This document shows positions 26,146 through 38,123 of a stretch of 64,000 nt of DNA, piece after piece. The notes under the pieces were generated by a model, which was not told the DNA's origin, made no database searches, and saw only the letters and a program-made list of their open reading frames with translations. Numbering within the stretch: position 1 is the stretch's first letter; each line of letters begins with the position of its first letter. The position numbers were made by a program, and so were the translations under genes. Origin of the DNA: Verrucomicrobiia bacterium (lineage in GTDB: Bacteria > Verrucomicrobiota > Verrucomicrobiia > Limisphaerales > UBA9464). The DNA is taken from assembly GCA_019634635.1 (NCBI GenBank), contig JAHCBB010000007.1, positions 62,001-126,000 of the forward strand, written 5' to 3'.

Positions 26146-29100
26146 TCACGGCAGGTTTGCCGGGTTGAATCCGCGTTGTCCGTTCCCAGCCTGGACGGGG
26201 ATGAAGTCCACCCCGTACTCGTTCAAGGGCAGCCACAGACCGCGCCGGACATCGCCGTCCGCATGCTTCAACGGGTACCACAGGCATCCCTTGGGGGCTC
26301 CGGTCCCCAGAGGACGAAGCATTTCCGGATTGCTGGCATCGAAGAGGGAAATCTGGCGGTCCTGTTGCGCGACGAGGAGCGAGCCCAATACCTCCAACTC
26401 GTGGACGGAACGTTCCAACACGGTCGCGTGGAGCAACCCGAATCGCCCGGTGTCCGCCAGCGTCCAGACTTCAAGGACGGCCGGGGTTCTATCGGTCGGC
26501 CCGCGGCCCAGAACGACGTGCCCGTCGTGGACCCGCAACGGATGGGGCCATTCCCGAAGCGGCATGGAATGGATGAGGGATGCGGAGACGCCGTCGTAGG
26601 CGCTGGCGGCCAGCCACTCGTTCCAGTCGGTCGTCCAGTCGGAACGCCACTGCACGCCCACGGTGTAGAGCACCGCGCCGTCATGCGAGAGGCCGCGCAG
26701 GGTGCCTGGGATGTTGACCGGTTTGCGCACGGTGGGGCTGGCGGGATCGGCATAGTCCACCACGTCGAGATAATGGCGGGTCGCCCAAACCCCCGGCCGT
26801 CCGGGCACGGGAACTTCCTTGCCGGCGTCGCGATCCAGCGCGGTCGTCGAGGGGCCGGTGGTGGTTTGACCCGGGACGATCACGCCCTCGAGAAATTCCG
26901 ACGCCTGGTGGCTGAGATAGACCATTCCGTCGGCCTCAAACGCATCGCTGAAGGACCACCAGTTGCCGCCATCCACACGCGTTGTGCTGACAAAGCGCGG
27001 CGCGGCGGCCGCCGCGACGTCCGCCGCCAGCAACAGTCCGCTGCCACTGCCGCCCCACGGCCGCCAGAGGGTATCGCCCACGATGCCGCGGCCGGGCATC
27101 CCGATATCCCAGAACCCGTAGTGACCGCCGCCGCCGGACCAGACGATCAGGTCGGGTTTCGGCCAGAGCGCCTGGAATTCGCCGTGGAACGTTTCCCCGG
27201 TTTCCTGACGGGTCGTGCCCAGCGGACTCACCGTCGGCAGACGGGCAAGATCGAAGGCGCTTAGGATCAAGCGGCCGTTGTGCAGGACGAGGGTGGCCTC
27301 TCCCTCCCCGGCCGCGGGTGCGACCCATTGCTGCCACGCGGACCTGCCTTGGAGCAGAAACAATTTGTTGTCGCGGACCGTGCTGCCCAGGATGGGATCG
27401 TCCGATTCCAACTTGATCTGATCCATCGTTGCGTCCGGAGCCTCGGCGCGCGCCACCCGGATGGCATTCTTGACGGTGCCACCAAACCAGCCGCCCGTGT
27501 CCTGCGAGATTTCGAGCAGGTAATCTCCGCTCAGGAGGACCTTGTTGATGGGCCAGGCCAGTTCGAGTTGTGCCTTCACCACGGGCTGGTCCCGGTGGGT
27601 GGCATCCACCACGACCAGTTCATGGGCGTCCACCGAGACGATGCGGTCGCCCAGAACGGTCGCACGCCGGGGTTGCATCCGGTGCTCGATCGTGCCGCGC
27701 GCCTGGAGGGTTGTGGCCCCCAGGTCAATGATCTGCACCCGGCTGGCGTATCCGCCGCTTTGGTCGCCCTGGTAGGGGACGAGGATCGTGCCGGCGTCGG
27801 GCAGGACGGCGAATGCCTTCTCATCGTAGTTGGCTTCGCTCCAGGAATGGCTTTCGCCCAGGGCCACCTTGTCGAGGAGGGCCGGTCTGGCCGGATCCTT
27901 CACATCAAAGAGCGAAACGGCCACCTTCCAGCCATTCGCGTCATCAATGCCGATGCTCACGAGCCGGTCGCCCAACGGATGAATGTAGGTGGACCAGCCG
28001 GGGACGTGCAGCTCGCCCAAAACGCGCGGCTCGCGCGGATCGGAAAGATCAACAATCCAAAGCGGATCAATCCGGAAGAAGGTGACCACGTACACCCGGT
28101 CGCCATCAAAACGCGTGGCGTGAAGCTGTTCGCCGCGCGCCAGCGTCAGCTGTCCGAGGCGCTCCGGCGCTGCCGGGTTTTCCAGCGAAAAGGTCTCAAG
28201 GGACGTAAACACCCCGCGACCACTGGTGTTCCAGTTCTCGGAAATGATCGTCAGCACGTCGCCCCGAACGTTGATCTTGAACTTGTCCGGCACACGGCCG
28301 TCGGACCTGATCGAAGCCAGCGCCTTCATCGTGCCGTCGGACGAGGACACATCAACGCAGTGAACGACCGATCGCCACCAATGGCCGGGGTCCTGCGTGG
28401 CGACGAACAGAAACCGGTCGGTGGCCGTGACCACGTTCCCCCAGCCGGGGTGCCAGAGGGAGGATCTGGCCTGCGGCTGCGCCGGATTCGACAAGTCATA
28501 CGAGGAAACAACCGACCCCCACTCGTACACGTCCTGACCATTCGCCCGGCGCAGGCGGTACTGTTGGGAAACGACATACAGCGCGTCCCCCACCATGCGG
28601 CTCTCCTGAATGGTGCCCTCCACGGGCACCGAGGCCGCGATGGACGGCATGCCGTCCTCCACGTTGACCACGTGGATCTCGCTCGTGGCCTGCCCCGCAG
28701 CGGAATACGCGCAGTCATTGCGGACCAGCAACACCGCCTGCCCCGTCGGCAACACGTACATCTGCTCGCCGACCGCGGGCAAATCAAGCTGGCCCCGGAG
28801 GACCGGATCATCCGGCTGGCTCAGATCAATGATCTGCAGGCCCCGGGATTGATTGAAAAAATAGAGGGTGCTTCCCCGGAGCTGCCAGATGTCGGATTCA
28901 GCGACACCCCGGGAAGCATCCGTGGAACCCTGGTTGCGATCGGGTGTGGTCGCATCCGTGGTGGGGTAAGGGAACCCGCCGGTCTCGGCCCCACCTCCAC
29001 CTCCCAAACCGGCGAAAGAATTTGTGCCCTGGTAGAACGAGGCGGGGAGCCGCTCGGTGGGGTCGCCCCGCACGCGCAACAACTCGATCGCCGCCGAGGC

Positions 29101-29376
29101 GGGCAGGCGGAACGACAGCCGGCCACCCGAGCCATCCAACCGTTGCACGGCCTTGGGCTCCCACGCGCCCGCGCCCAGGCGAGGACGGCCCTCCAGCGTC
29201 ACCTTGCTCACGCCGCCGGGCACATCCACGATCACAATGACTTCGGTCCTTTCGATCCGGATCGAGGCGATGCTCGGACGATCCAGCCCGGCCGCCGGAG
29301 CCGGCACGGCCCACAGGAACAAACTGAGCAATACCCCCAATGGCCCGATCCGGGCGAAGCGATCAGGTGTCCACAT
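26146..29376 (-). CDS. Large secreted beta-propeller domain protein
   Basis: 1076 aa. A signal peptide (GVLLSLFLWAVPAPAAGL) is followed by a short N-terminal beta domain and a Gly/Thr linker (~110-150). A long propeller region then matches the 'secreted protein containing beta-propeller distantly related to WD40' family. Repeats carry 'LQIIDLSQPDDPVLRGQLDL', 'SSYDLSNPAQPQARSSL', 'LWIVDLSDPREPRVLGEL' and 'SLFDVKDPARPALLDKV', that is, a recurring (I/L)xDLSxPxxP signature (~10 copies). A second stretch (~740-1020) has similar repeats (LDVVDYADPASPTVRKPV). No catalytic motifs are seen; adhesion or scaffold roles are inferred. It starts a transcription unit on its own. Confidence 0.88.
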   Translation of the reverse strand: MWTPDRFARIGPLGVLLSLFLWAVPAPAAGLDRPSIASIRIERTEVIVIVDVPGGVSKVTLEGRPRLGAGAWEPKAVQRLDGSGGRLSFRLPASAAIELLRVRGDPTERLPASFYQGTNSFAGLGGGGGAETGGFPYPTTDATTPDRNQGSTDASRGVAESDIWQLRGSTLYFFNQSRGLQIIDLSQPDDPVLRGQLDLPAVGEQMYVLPTGQAVLLVRNDCAYSAAGQATSEIHVVNVEDGMPSIAASVPVEGTIQESRMVGDALYVVSQQYRLRRANGQDVYEWGSVVSSYDLSNPAQPQARSSLWHPGWGNVVTATDRFLFVATQDPGHWWRSVVHCVDVSSSDGTMKALASIRSDGRVPDKFKINVRGDVLTIISENWNTSGRGVFTSLETFSLENPAAPERLGQLTLARGEQLHATRFDGDRVYVVTFFRIDPLWIVDLSDPREPRVLGELHVPGWSTYIHPLGDRLVSIGIDDANGWKVAVSLFDVKDPARPALLDKVALGESHSWSEANYDEKAFAVLPDAGTILVPYQGDQSGGYASRVQIIDLGATTLQARGTIEHRMQPRRATVLGDRIVSVDAHELVVVDATHRDQPVVKAQLELAWPINKVLLSGDYLLEISQDTGGWFGGTVKNAIRVARAEAPDATMDQIKLESDDPILGSTVRDNKLFLLQGRSAWQQWVAPAAGEGEATLVLHNGRLILSAFDLARLPTVSPLGTTRQETGETFHGEFQALWPKPDLIVWSGGGGHYGFWDIGMPGRGIVGDTLWRPWGGSGSGLLLAADVAAAAAPRFVSTTRVDGGNWWSFSDAFEADGMVYLSHQASEFLEGVIVPGQTTTGPSTTALDRDAGKEVPVPGRPGVWATRHYLDVVDYADPASPTVRKPVNIPGTLRGLSHDGAVLYTVGVQWRSDWTTDWNEWLAASAYDGVSASLIHSMPLREWPHPLRVHDGHVVLGRGPTDRTPAVLEVWTLADTGRFGLLHATVLERSVHELEVLGSLLVAQQDRQISLFDASNPEMLRPLGTGAPKGCLWYPLKHADGDVRRGLWLPLNEYGVDFIPVQAGNGQRGFNPANLP

Positions 29377-29456
29377 ATTGACTGATGGCTGTGAATTGGT
29401 TTTGACGCTGCACCGGGAGATGGAGCCTTGGTTTCACTGCCCCTCCATATTCGATC

Positions 29457-29975
29457 ATGGAATTGCGCCCTGGAAGCCGCGTCAACCTCAATCCGCTGCG
29501 GACTCGAATCCCCGGTGTCGGCAAGAACCATCTGGCCGGGGTCCCGGGCCACCGGGCCATCAACGCCGGTCACTTCGTCCTTCACGTCTCCACCTCCGAC
29601 CTGGTCCGCACCCTCCCCGCCGACACCACCGCCGGCGGGGCCCGGTGCCCCCTCACCCGCTGGCTCAAACCCGACCTCCTCGTCCCGGACGACTTCGGCA
29701 TCAAAACCCCCCCGCCCCAGGCTGGCGAATGGCTGCCGGAGATCGCACTGCGCGACACGAAACCCGTCCACCGCCATGACGTCCAACGGCCCCTCTTCAA
29801 GAAATGGGGGAGACGGCTCCACGACATCCCCGCCGTCACCGCCATCATTGACCGCTTCCACCCCCGCGCCGAAATCATCCAGACCACCGGCCGCAGCTTC
29901 CGCCTCAAGGACGCCGCCCTCCGTCGGTCCCAGAATGCCGGATCGGCTCCCGCACCGAACCCCGGCCCTCTCCGA

Positions 29976-29984
<9 letters not shown>
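29457..29984 (+). pseudogene. istB: Degenerate IS21-family IstB ATPase relic
   Basis: This frame preserves eroded pieces of the IstB AAA+ helper of IS21 elements in the right order. They are a Walker-A-like PGVGKNHLAGVPG (normally GVGKTHLA), then HFVLHVSTSDLVRTL, a Walker-B-like DLLVPDDFGIK (normally LLILDDFG), and ATIIDR-type and FRLKDAALRR segments near the C-terminus (IstB: DR...HNAH...G.S.RL+). Intervening stretches are shortened or replaced by Pro/Arg-rich sequence, total length is ~175 codons against ~250, and no istA or inverted repeats are present. I conclude it is a decayed insertion-sequence remnant. Its 3' end overlaps the 3' end of the GH63-like gene by 9 bp. Confidence 0.65.
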
Positions 29985-32675
<2,691 letters not shown>

Positions 32676-33127
32676 GCCCGGCCATTGAGCCGCGAACGGG
32701 CAGGTCGGGCAAGCGCCCCAGGTCCGGTCGCGGCAAAATCAAGGGGGCTGAATCCGGAAGCGATGGACAGGACTGCATTCGGCGCGCCCGGTCGAGTCCG
32801 TTGGGCACATCCAAAGGAAACGAATGGGACAGGCGACCCATCGTCTGTCGGCTCAGTGACGAACTGGAATCACATTCTTGCAAATTCCCTCCGGACGCAG
32901 GGCGGCGGTCGGCAGCCCGGCTTTGCGGCACTTGGGACACCGGAGGCGATTGGTATTCCACGGTTGCCGGATGCAGTCCCCCATTTGCGGATGGGACGCT
33001 CGACCGGCGGCGGAGCATGGGGGGCCGTCCGGGGGCGGCAGACCGGGGGCGGCAGACCGGAGGCGGGAGGCGCTTACGGATGGCGCCGGGAGGGTCGCAG
33101 GCCGTTGAGAACCTTCGAGGATTCCAC
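32676..33127. other. Long intergenic region between glucosidase and cydA unit
   Basis: No convincing gene is found. A minus-strand frame (32853-33188) ends in a CPKC-containing tail (LRCPKCRKAGLPTAALRPEG) that faintly recalls a zinc ribbon but has no second knuckle pair or start context. The region also contains the 14-bp tandem repeat listed separately. Confidence 0.5.
33029..33070. repeat. 14-bp tandem repeat, about three units
   Basis: Two perfect copies of CCGGGGGCGGCAGA (33029-33042, 33043-33056) are followed by a third degenerate unit (33057-33070). It is purine/G-rich on the plus strand, upstream of the cydA promoter. Function is unknown; replication slippage is the simplest origin. 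Confidence 0.8.
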
Positions 33128-33157
33128 TGGCACCGTTTCCTCCATGGCCGGTAGCCT
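33128..33157 (+). promoter_or_regulatory. Candidate promoter of the cydAB transcription unit
   Basis: TGGCAC (33128-33133), 18-nt spacer, TAGCCT (33152-33157). The -10 element is identical to those seen before bcp, aroF and hupE. An ATG of a 35-codon frame follows 9 nt later (33167); cydA itself starts at 33290. Confidence 0.4.
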
Positions 33158-33166
33158 TCGCGCCGG

Positions 33167-33274
33167 ATGAAACGCGGGACCCGGACATCTGCCATCACCG
33201 TTCCCGCCTTCGATCCCCCGCTGCGTCCCGGTGGCCGGCCCACCTTTCGGAGCGTCTTTGCCGGTGATTTCTGA
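33167..33274 (+). CDS. Possible 35-aa small ORF upstream of cydA
   Basis: Frame ATG-AAA-CGC to TGA encodes a short basic peptide ending GRPTFRSVFAGDF, with no TM segment, so it is not a CydX-like subunit. Third codon positions are GC-rich as in neighbouring genes. It begins 9 nt after a TAGCCT -10 box and ends 15 nt before the cydA ATG, the placement of a leader peptide. I see no evidence beyond position; it may be chance. Confidence 0.25.
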   Translation: MKRGTRTSAITVPAFDPPLRPGGRPTFRSVFAGDF

Positions 33275-33289
33275 CCACCTGGTTTCCCG

Positions 33290-34909
33290 ATGAACGTCGA
33301 GACGCTGTCCCGGATCCAGTTTGCCCTGACGATCTCGTTTCACTTCGTATTCCCGCCGATGACCATCGGTCTGGGACTCGTGCTGGTGGTGCTTCAAACC
33401 CTGCGCGTGCGCACCGGGAATCCGCTGTACCTGGATCTTGCGAGGTTCTGGACGCGCGTGTTCGGGCTGATCTTTGCCATTGGGGTGGCGACGGGCATCC
33501 CGATGGAGTTTCAGTTCGGGACCAATTGGGCCAGTTACGCGCGTTTTGTCGGGGACATCTTCGGCAGTCCGCTGGCAATCGAGGGACTGTACGCCTTCTT
33601 CATGGAGTCGGGTTTCCTGGCGCTGCTGTTGTTCGGGTGGGACCGCATCGGCCCGCGGATGCATTTGTTCTCCACCTGCATGGTGGCCCTGGGAGCGCAT
33701 TTCAGCGCCATCTGGATTCTTGTCGCCAATTCATGGATGCAGACCCCGGCCGGCTATCACCTCGCCCGGATGATGAAGGTGACCGCCGACGGCGGGCAGT
33801 TCCCCGTCGCCACCGATCTTGGCGCTGTTCCGTTCGAGCTTCGGGAGATCCGCCTGCCGCCGGACTATGTGGTGCAACCGGAAGACCTCGGCCATGTGCG
33901 AGCCGTGGTTGACAATTTCCGGGAGGCGATTCTCAACCCCTCAACCCTGGACCGCCTTGCGCACACGGTGATTGGTTGCTGGATCACCGGGGCGTTCGTC
34001 GTGGTCGCCATCAGCGCCTGGTGGTGCCTGCGGGGACGTCACCCGGAGCATGCCCGCATCTCCCTGAAAATCGGCGTTGTCCTCGCGACCGTGGCCTGTG
34101 TGCTCCAATGGATTGCCGCAGATTCGACGGCCCGCGGTGTCGCGCGAAACCAGCCGACCAAGCTCGCCGCCATGGAGGGTCTTGCGACCACCGGCCCCGA
34201 CGCTTCCCTCGGGTTGGTGGGTTGGGTGAGCTGGCGTCGCGATGCCTCGGGGGAGATCACCGGCATCGAGGAACGGTCCCTTCGCATACCCGGCATGCTG
34301 AGCGTCCTGGTTTCGGGTGACTTCCTGCATCCGCTGCGCGCCCGGGACACCGTGGTCACGGGGCTTCAAGACTTGCCCTCCGACGCCCTGCTGCGCGCCC
34401 GGCATCCCGGGGCCTCGGACGCCGAGATTGCGCGGCTGCGTCCGCGCTACTGGCCCAACGCGCCGGTGCTCTTCCAGACCTACCACCTCATGATCGCCCT
34501 CGGTTCGGTGCTGACGGGGCAGGCGCTGCTGGCCTGTCTGTGGTGGCGCACCGGGCGGCTCTGGGCGGTGGAACGTCCGGAAGTGCGCTGGTTCCTGATC
34601 TCGTTGCTGGCGGCGCCGCTGATGGCCCAACTGGCCCTGCAGGCCGGATGGTTCACCGCCGAGATGGGCCGTCAGCCGTGGGTGGTGTACGAAGTCCTGA
34701 AGACCGGAGATGCCGTGTCCCCCGTGGTCCGGGCACCGCAGGTCCTCACCTCCATCCTCCTCTTCCTGGCGATCTATGCCGTGCTCTCGATCCTCTTCGT
34801 GACACTGCTGCTGAAGAAGATCCGCGAGGGTCCGGTCCCGTCGGGCGGGGGTCCGCCGACGGGGCCCCTGCCGCTGTCGCATCGCTCCGGACGCCAGACC
34901 GGCATTTGA
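33290..34909 (+). CDS. cydA: Cytochrome bd-type quinol oxidase subunit I
   Basis: 539 aa, about nine TM segments. Heme ligands and quinol-site features of CydA are visible. The N-terminal His is in [13 protein letters not shown] (heme b595 ligand, His18 here). [15 protein letters not shown] and [20 protein letters not shown] hold the conserved Glu pair. The second His is in [11 protein letters not shown] (heme b558), and Met plus GRQPW are in [16 protein letters not shown]. The Q-loop is short, as in the CIO/CydA-S group. It reduces O2 to water with quinol electrons, giving high-affinity, peroxide-tolerant respiration. cydB follows 4 nt after the stop. Confidence 0.97.
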   Translation: MNVETLSRIQFALTISFHFVFPPMTIGLGLVLVVLQTLRVRTGNPLYLDLARFWTRVFGLIFAIGVATGIPMEFQFGTNWASYARFVGDIFGSPLAIEGLYAFFMESGFLALLLFGWDRIGPRMHLFSTCMVALGAHFSAIWILVANSWMQTPAGYHLARMMKVTADGGQFPVATDLGAVPFELREIRLPPDYVVQPEDLGHVRAVVDNFREAILNPSTLDRLAHTVIGCWITGAFVVVAISAWWCLRGRHPEHARISLKIGVVLATVACVLQWIAADSTARGVARNQPTKLAAMEGLATTGPDASLGLVGWVSWRRDASGEITGIEERSLRIPGMLSVLVSGDFLHPLRARDTVVTGLQDLPSDALLRARHPGASDAEIARLRPRYWPNAPVLFQTYHLMIALGSVLTGQALLACLWWRTGRLWAVERPEVRWFLISLLAAPLMAQLALQAGWFTAEMGRQPWVVYEVLKTGDAVSPVVRAPQVLTSILLFLAIYAVLSILFVTLLLKKIREGPVPSGGGPPTGPLPLSHRSGRQTGI

Positions 34910-34913
34910 CGCC

Positions 34914-35933
34914 ATGGACTTAAACACCATCTGGTTTGTGCTCGTGGGCGTTCTCCTCACGGGCTACGCCGTGCTCGACGGATTCGACCTGGGTACCGGT
35001 CCGCTGCTGTGGTGTGTTCCTGACGACCGCGACCGCCGGATCCTGTTGAATGCGATCGGCCCGATCTGGAACGGAAACGAAGTGTGGCTGGTCACCGGGG
35101 GGGGCGCTCTTTTTGCGGCATTCCCGAACGTCTATGCGTCGGTGTTTTCGGGGTTTTACGACGCCTTCATGCTGCTGCTCTTCGCCCTCATCTTCCGGGC
35201 GGCGGCGATCGAGTTCCGCAGCCAGCGCCCCGGGCGTCGCTGGCGCCGCTTCTGGGACGCGGCGTTTGCCGTGAGCAGCGTCACCTCCGCCCTGCTCATC
35301 GGCGTCGCGGTCGGCAACCTGGTCTGGGGGATTTCCCTCGACGCAACGGGCAACTTCGACGGCGGTCTGATCGCCCTGCTGCATCCCTATGCGCTGCTGG
35401 TGGGGCTCACCACCGTGGCCCTCATGGTCATGCACGGGAACCTGTACCTGATTCTGAAGACGGAGGGCGAACTGCAGGAGCGGTTGAGGGAATGGGCCCA
35501 GCGGACCGTTCCCGCCTACCTCGCGTGCTTCTTGGTGCTCAATGTGACGACCGTCCTCACCTGTCTGCACCTGCGGGAGGTCCTCGTCCAACGCATGCCG
35601 TATCTGTCCCTGCTCATGGCGGCCTCGATCCTGATCACCCTGGGCATTCCCCGCGCCCTGCGCCGTGGTCGGGAGGGATCCGCATTCCTTGCCTCCTGCC
35701 TCTCCATTGTCTCCCTGATGCTCCTGTTCGGAGCCACGATGTACCCCAACCTGGTGATCTCCCGTCCGGACGCCGCGAACAGCCTGAACATCCACAACGG
35801 CGCCGCCACGGCGAAGTCCCTGAATTTCATGTTCTACGTGGCCCTGGTGGGTGTCCCCATCGTGCTCGCGTACACGGCATCCATCTACTACGTGTTCCGG
35901 GGCAAGGTGGTGCTCACCGAGGAGTCCTATTGA
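34914..35933 (+). CDS. cydB: Cytochrome bd-type quinol oxidase subunit II
   Basis: 339 aa with eight or nine TM helices. It opens with DLNTIWFVLVGVLLTGYAVL and LDGFDLGTG, the CydB signature. WNGNEVWLVTGGGALFAAFP and GFYDAFMLLLFALIFRAAAI follow. CydB pairs with CydA as the structural partner without its own heme in most species. It lies 4 nt after cydA, and only 7 nt separate it from the ceramidase-like gene. No CydX-type small subunit or CydDC exporter follows. Confidence 0.97.
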   Translation: MDLNTIWFVLVGVLLTGYAVLDGFDLGTGPLLWCVPDDRDRRILLNAIGPIWNGNEVWLVTGGGALFAAFPNVYASVFSGFYDAFMLLLFALIFRAAAIEFRSQRPGRRWRRFWDAAFAVSSVTSALLIGVAVGNLVWGISLDATGNFDGGLIALLHPYALLVGLTTVALMVMHGNLYLILKTEGELQERLREWAQRTVPAYLACFLVLNVTTVLTCLHLREVLVQRMPYLSLLMAASILITLGIPRALRRGREGSAFLASCLSIVSLMLLFGATMYPNLVISRPDAANSLNIHNGAATAKSLNFMFYVALVGVPIVLAYTASIYYVFRGKVVLTEESY

Positions 35934-35940
35934 GCCGGCG

Positions 35941-37443
35941 ATGAAGTCCCCCGCGATGCGCTTTCTGGTACAGGCCTTTCTGGGCCTGGTGGTTCTCCTG
36001 CTGCTGGGGCTGGTCCTGGGGCTTGGCCGCGCCGCATGGGTGTTCCGGGACCGGTTTCCCGGGCATTCCCTGGATCTCCGGCGTGATCCCGGCGCGACGC
36101 AGCCTCTGCGTGCGGGATTTGGCCGCGTGAACATCACGCCTCCAGTCGGCAGCAACCAGCCGCCCGTCTGGCTGGCGGGCTTCGACCAGGGACGCGCCGC
36201 GACCGGGGTCCATGACGACCTTTTCGTGGTGGCCTTGGTCCTGGACGACGGCAACACGCGGCTGGGCATCGTCGCCCTGGATTCCATCGGCATTTTCCAC
36301 GACGACGTGTTGCGCATCCGTGAGCGGCTGCCGGAATCCCTGGGGCTGCACTACACGGTGGTCTGCGCCACCCACAACCATGCGACCCCGGACCTCATGG
36401 GCCTGTGGGGGCCCGACATGCTCCACAGCGGCGTGAACCCGGAGTACCGGGAGCGCGTGCTCACGGCCGCGGTCACCAGCCTGACCCAGGCGGTGGGAGC
36501 CCTGCAGCCGGCAACCCTCGGCCTGTACGAAATTCCCCTCGATCCGGAGGGCCTGCTGACCGACACCCGCACGCCCCTGGTGTATGATCCCGACCTGAGG
36601 CTGATGCTCTTCCGTGCGGCCGGAACGGAAACCGTGCTCGGCTCCCTGGTGGGATGGGCCAATCACCCCGAGACCCCGTGGTCGGGAAACACCGAAATCA
36701 CCGCCGATTTCTGCGGCGTGCTCCGCGACGGACTGGAGCATGGCATCCGCTACGGCACAACGGTCCACGCCCCCGGACTTGGAGGCACCCATCTGTTCGT
36801 CAACGGCGCCGTCGGCGGGCTCATGACGACCTCGCCGTCGGTCACGGTACGGGATCCGTTCCTCGAGGCGGATTTCAAGGCCCCCTCCCACGAGAAGACC
36901 CGGGCGCTGGGCAGCCAACTGGTTCGTCGTCTGCTCCGGGCCGTGGCCTCCTCAAATGCCGCACCGACCGCCGAGGTGCCGATCGCGGTCCAGGCCCGCA
37001 CCGTTCACCTGCCGCTGGACAACCGGAATTTCGTGCTGGCCGGGATGCTCGGGTTGCTGGACCGCGGACACAGCCCATGGATGCACATCCGATCCGAGGT
37101 CGCCGCGATCCGGGTGGGGGACGCGACCATCGCCTGCATTCCCGGTGAAATCTATCCCGAGCTGGTGAACGGGGGGATCGTCCGCGCACCCGGAGGGGAT
37201 TTCGACATCGAGCCCCTGGAGGTGCCGCCGATCCGGGACCTCATGCCGGGCCGGGTGAAGTTCGTGTTCGGGCTCGCGAATGATGAGCTGGGCTACATCA
37301 TCCCCAAGTCCCAGTGGGATACCCGCCCCCCATTCCTGTATGGCGCGGAGCGGGCTCCCTACGGGGAGATCAACTCCGTGGGCCCCGAGACGGCCTTCCT
37401 CCTGCACGGCGCCTTCCGCGAGCTGCTGGAGGCGCTGCGCTGA
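35941..37443 (+). CDS. Neutral/alkaline ceramidase-like membrane-anchored hydrolase
   Basis: 500 aa. A single N-terminal hydrophobic helix (RFLVQAFLGLVVLLLLGLVL) would anchor it to the periplasmic face. The body matches the neutral-ceramidase N-terminal domain family. RAGFGRVNITPPVG opens it, the zinc-site motif is CATHNHATPDLMGLWG, and LGSLVGWANHPETPWSGN follows (second His). IACIPGEIYPELVNGG and FVFGLANDELGYIIPKSQW are downstream; the latter is a strong family signature. Ceramidases hydrolyse N-acyl-sphingosine, but many bacterial homologues act on unknown amides. It is shorter than classic enzymes (~650 aa) because the C-terminal Ig-like domain is missing. It probably shares the cydAB transcript (7-nt gap), which is odd. 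Confidence 0.85.
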   Translation: MKSPAMRFLVQAFLGLVVLLLLGLVLGLGRAAWVFRDRFPGHSLDLRRDPGATQPLRAGFGRVNITPPVGSNQPPVWLAGFDQGRAATGVHDDLFVVALVLDDGNTRLGIVALDSIGIFHDDVLRIRERLPESLGLHYTVVCATHNHATPDLMGLWGPDMLHSGVNPEYRERVLTAAVTSLTQAVGALQPATLGLYEIPLDPEGLLTDTRTPLVYDPDLRLMLFRAAGTETVLGSLVGWANHPETPWSGNTEITADFCGVLRDGLEHGIRYGTTVHAPGLGGTHLFVNGAVGGLMTTSPSVTVRDPFLEADFKAPSHEKTRALGSQLVRRLLRAVASSNAAPTAEVPIAVQARTVHLPLDNRNFVLAGMLGLLDRGHSPWMHIRSEVAAIRVGDATIACIPGEIYPELVNGGIVRAPGGDFDIEPLEVPPIRDLMPGRVKFVFGLANDELGYIIPKSQWDTRPPFLYGAERAPYGEINSVGPETAFLLHGAFRELLEALR

Positions 37444-37491
37444 AGGCGTGACCGGTCTGAAATCGGCGCCCACGGAATCGGGCCATCCATC

Positions 37492-37971
37492 CTATTGAAG
37501 CTGGGCCAGCGCGGCCTTGACCGCCTCAAAATTCGGAAGGTCCTTCGGCGTCGGGGTTTGCTCCGCATATTTCACCACCCCGGAACGGTCAATGACGAAC
37601 GCCGCGCGTGCGGAGGTGTCGCCGACCCCGGCGAGGTTGGGGAACACCACGTCGTAGGCGCGGGTGACCGTCTTGTTGAGGTCGCTGACGATCGGAATGG
37701 AAATGCTGTGCTGTTTTGCCCACGCCTCCTGCGCAAACGGGCTGTCCACGCTGATGGCAATCACCTCGGCATTGAGCGACTGATACTGCGAGAGGCCGGC
37801 GGTGATGTCGCACATTTCCTGGGTGCAGACCCCAGTGAAGGCCAGGGGGAAAAACAGCAGCACCGTGTTCTTCTTCCCGAAATTCTCGGAAAGCTTGACG
37901 TCCACGAGGGCGTCTCCGGTCTTGCGCTTGAGGGTGAAATCGGGGGCTTGAGATCCAACGGCGATGGGCAT
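37492..37971 (-). CDS. Peroxiredoxin (redoxin/AhpE-Prx5-like)
   Basis: 159 aa. The thioredoxin fold begins IAVGSQAPDFTLKRKTGD. The peroxidatic motif is FFPLAFTGVCTQEMCDI (Thr-x-x-Cys, with a second Cys five residues later). VIAISVDSPFAQEAWAKQ and RAAFVIDRSGVVKYAEQTP complete the fold. It reduces hydroperoxides using thiols. The start at 37971 removes a non-family N-terminal extension. It is convergent with the ceramidase-like gene and followed upstream on the same strand by bcp, a second peroxiredoxin, ~150 nt away. Confidence 0.93.
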   Translation of the reverse strand: MPIAVGSQAPDFTLKRKTGDALVDVKLSENFGKKNTVLLFFPLAFTGVCTQEMCDITAGLSQYQSLNAEVIAISVDSPFAQEAWAKQHSISIPIVSDLNKTVTRAYDVVFPNLAGVGDTSARAAFVIDRSGVVKYAEQTPTPKDLPNFEAVKAALAQLQ

Positions 37972-38123
37972 GGTATTGAGGTTTTCTGTAATGGACTGCG
38001 AACGGGGCAGGATAGGAACGAATGGCACCGGGTGTCAAAGTCGGGACGGCACCAAATTGGACGGCGATCCCGACACGCCGGTGGACCGCCGGAGCGCCCT
38101 CACCAAGCGCCGGGAGGACGGCT

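Noticed and set aside
32853..33188. Minus-strand frame with a CPKC motif that might encode a zinc ribbon
   Set aside because: Only one CxxC pair is present, the N-terminal part is Ser/Pro/Arg-rich and no start context supports it.
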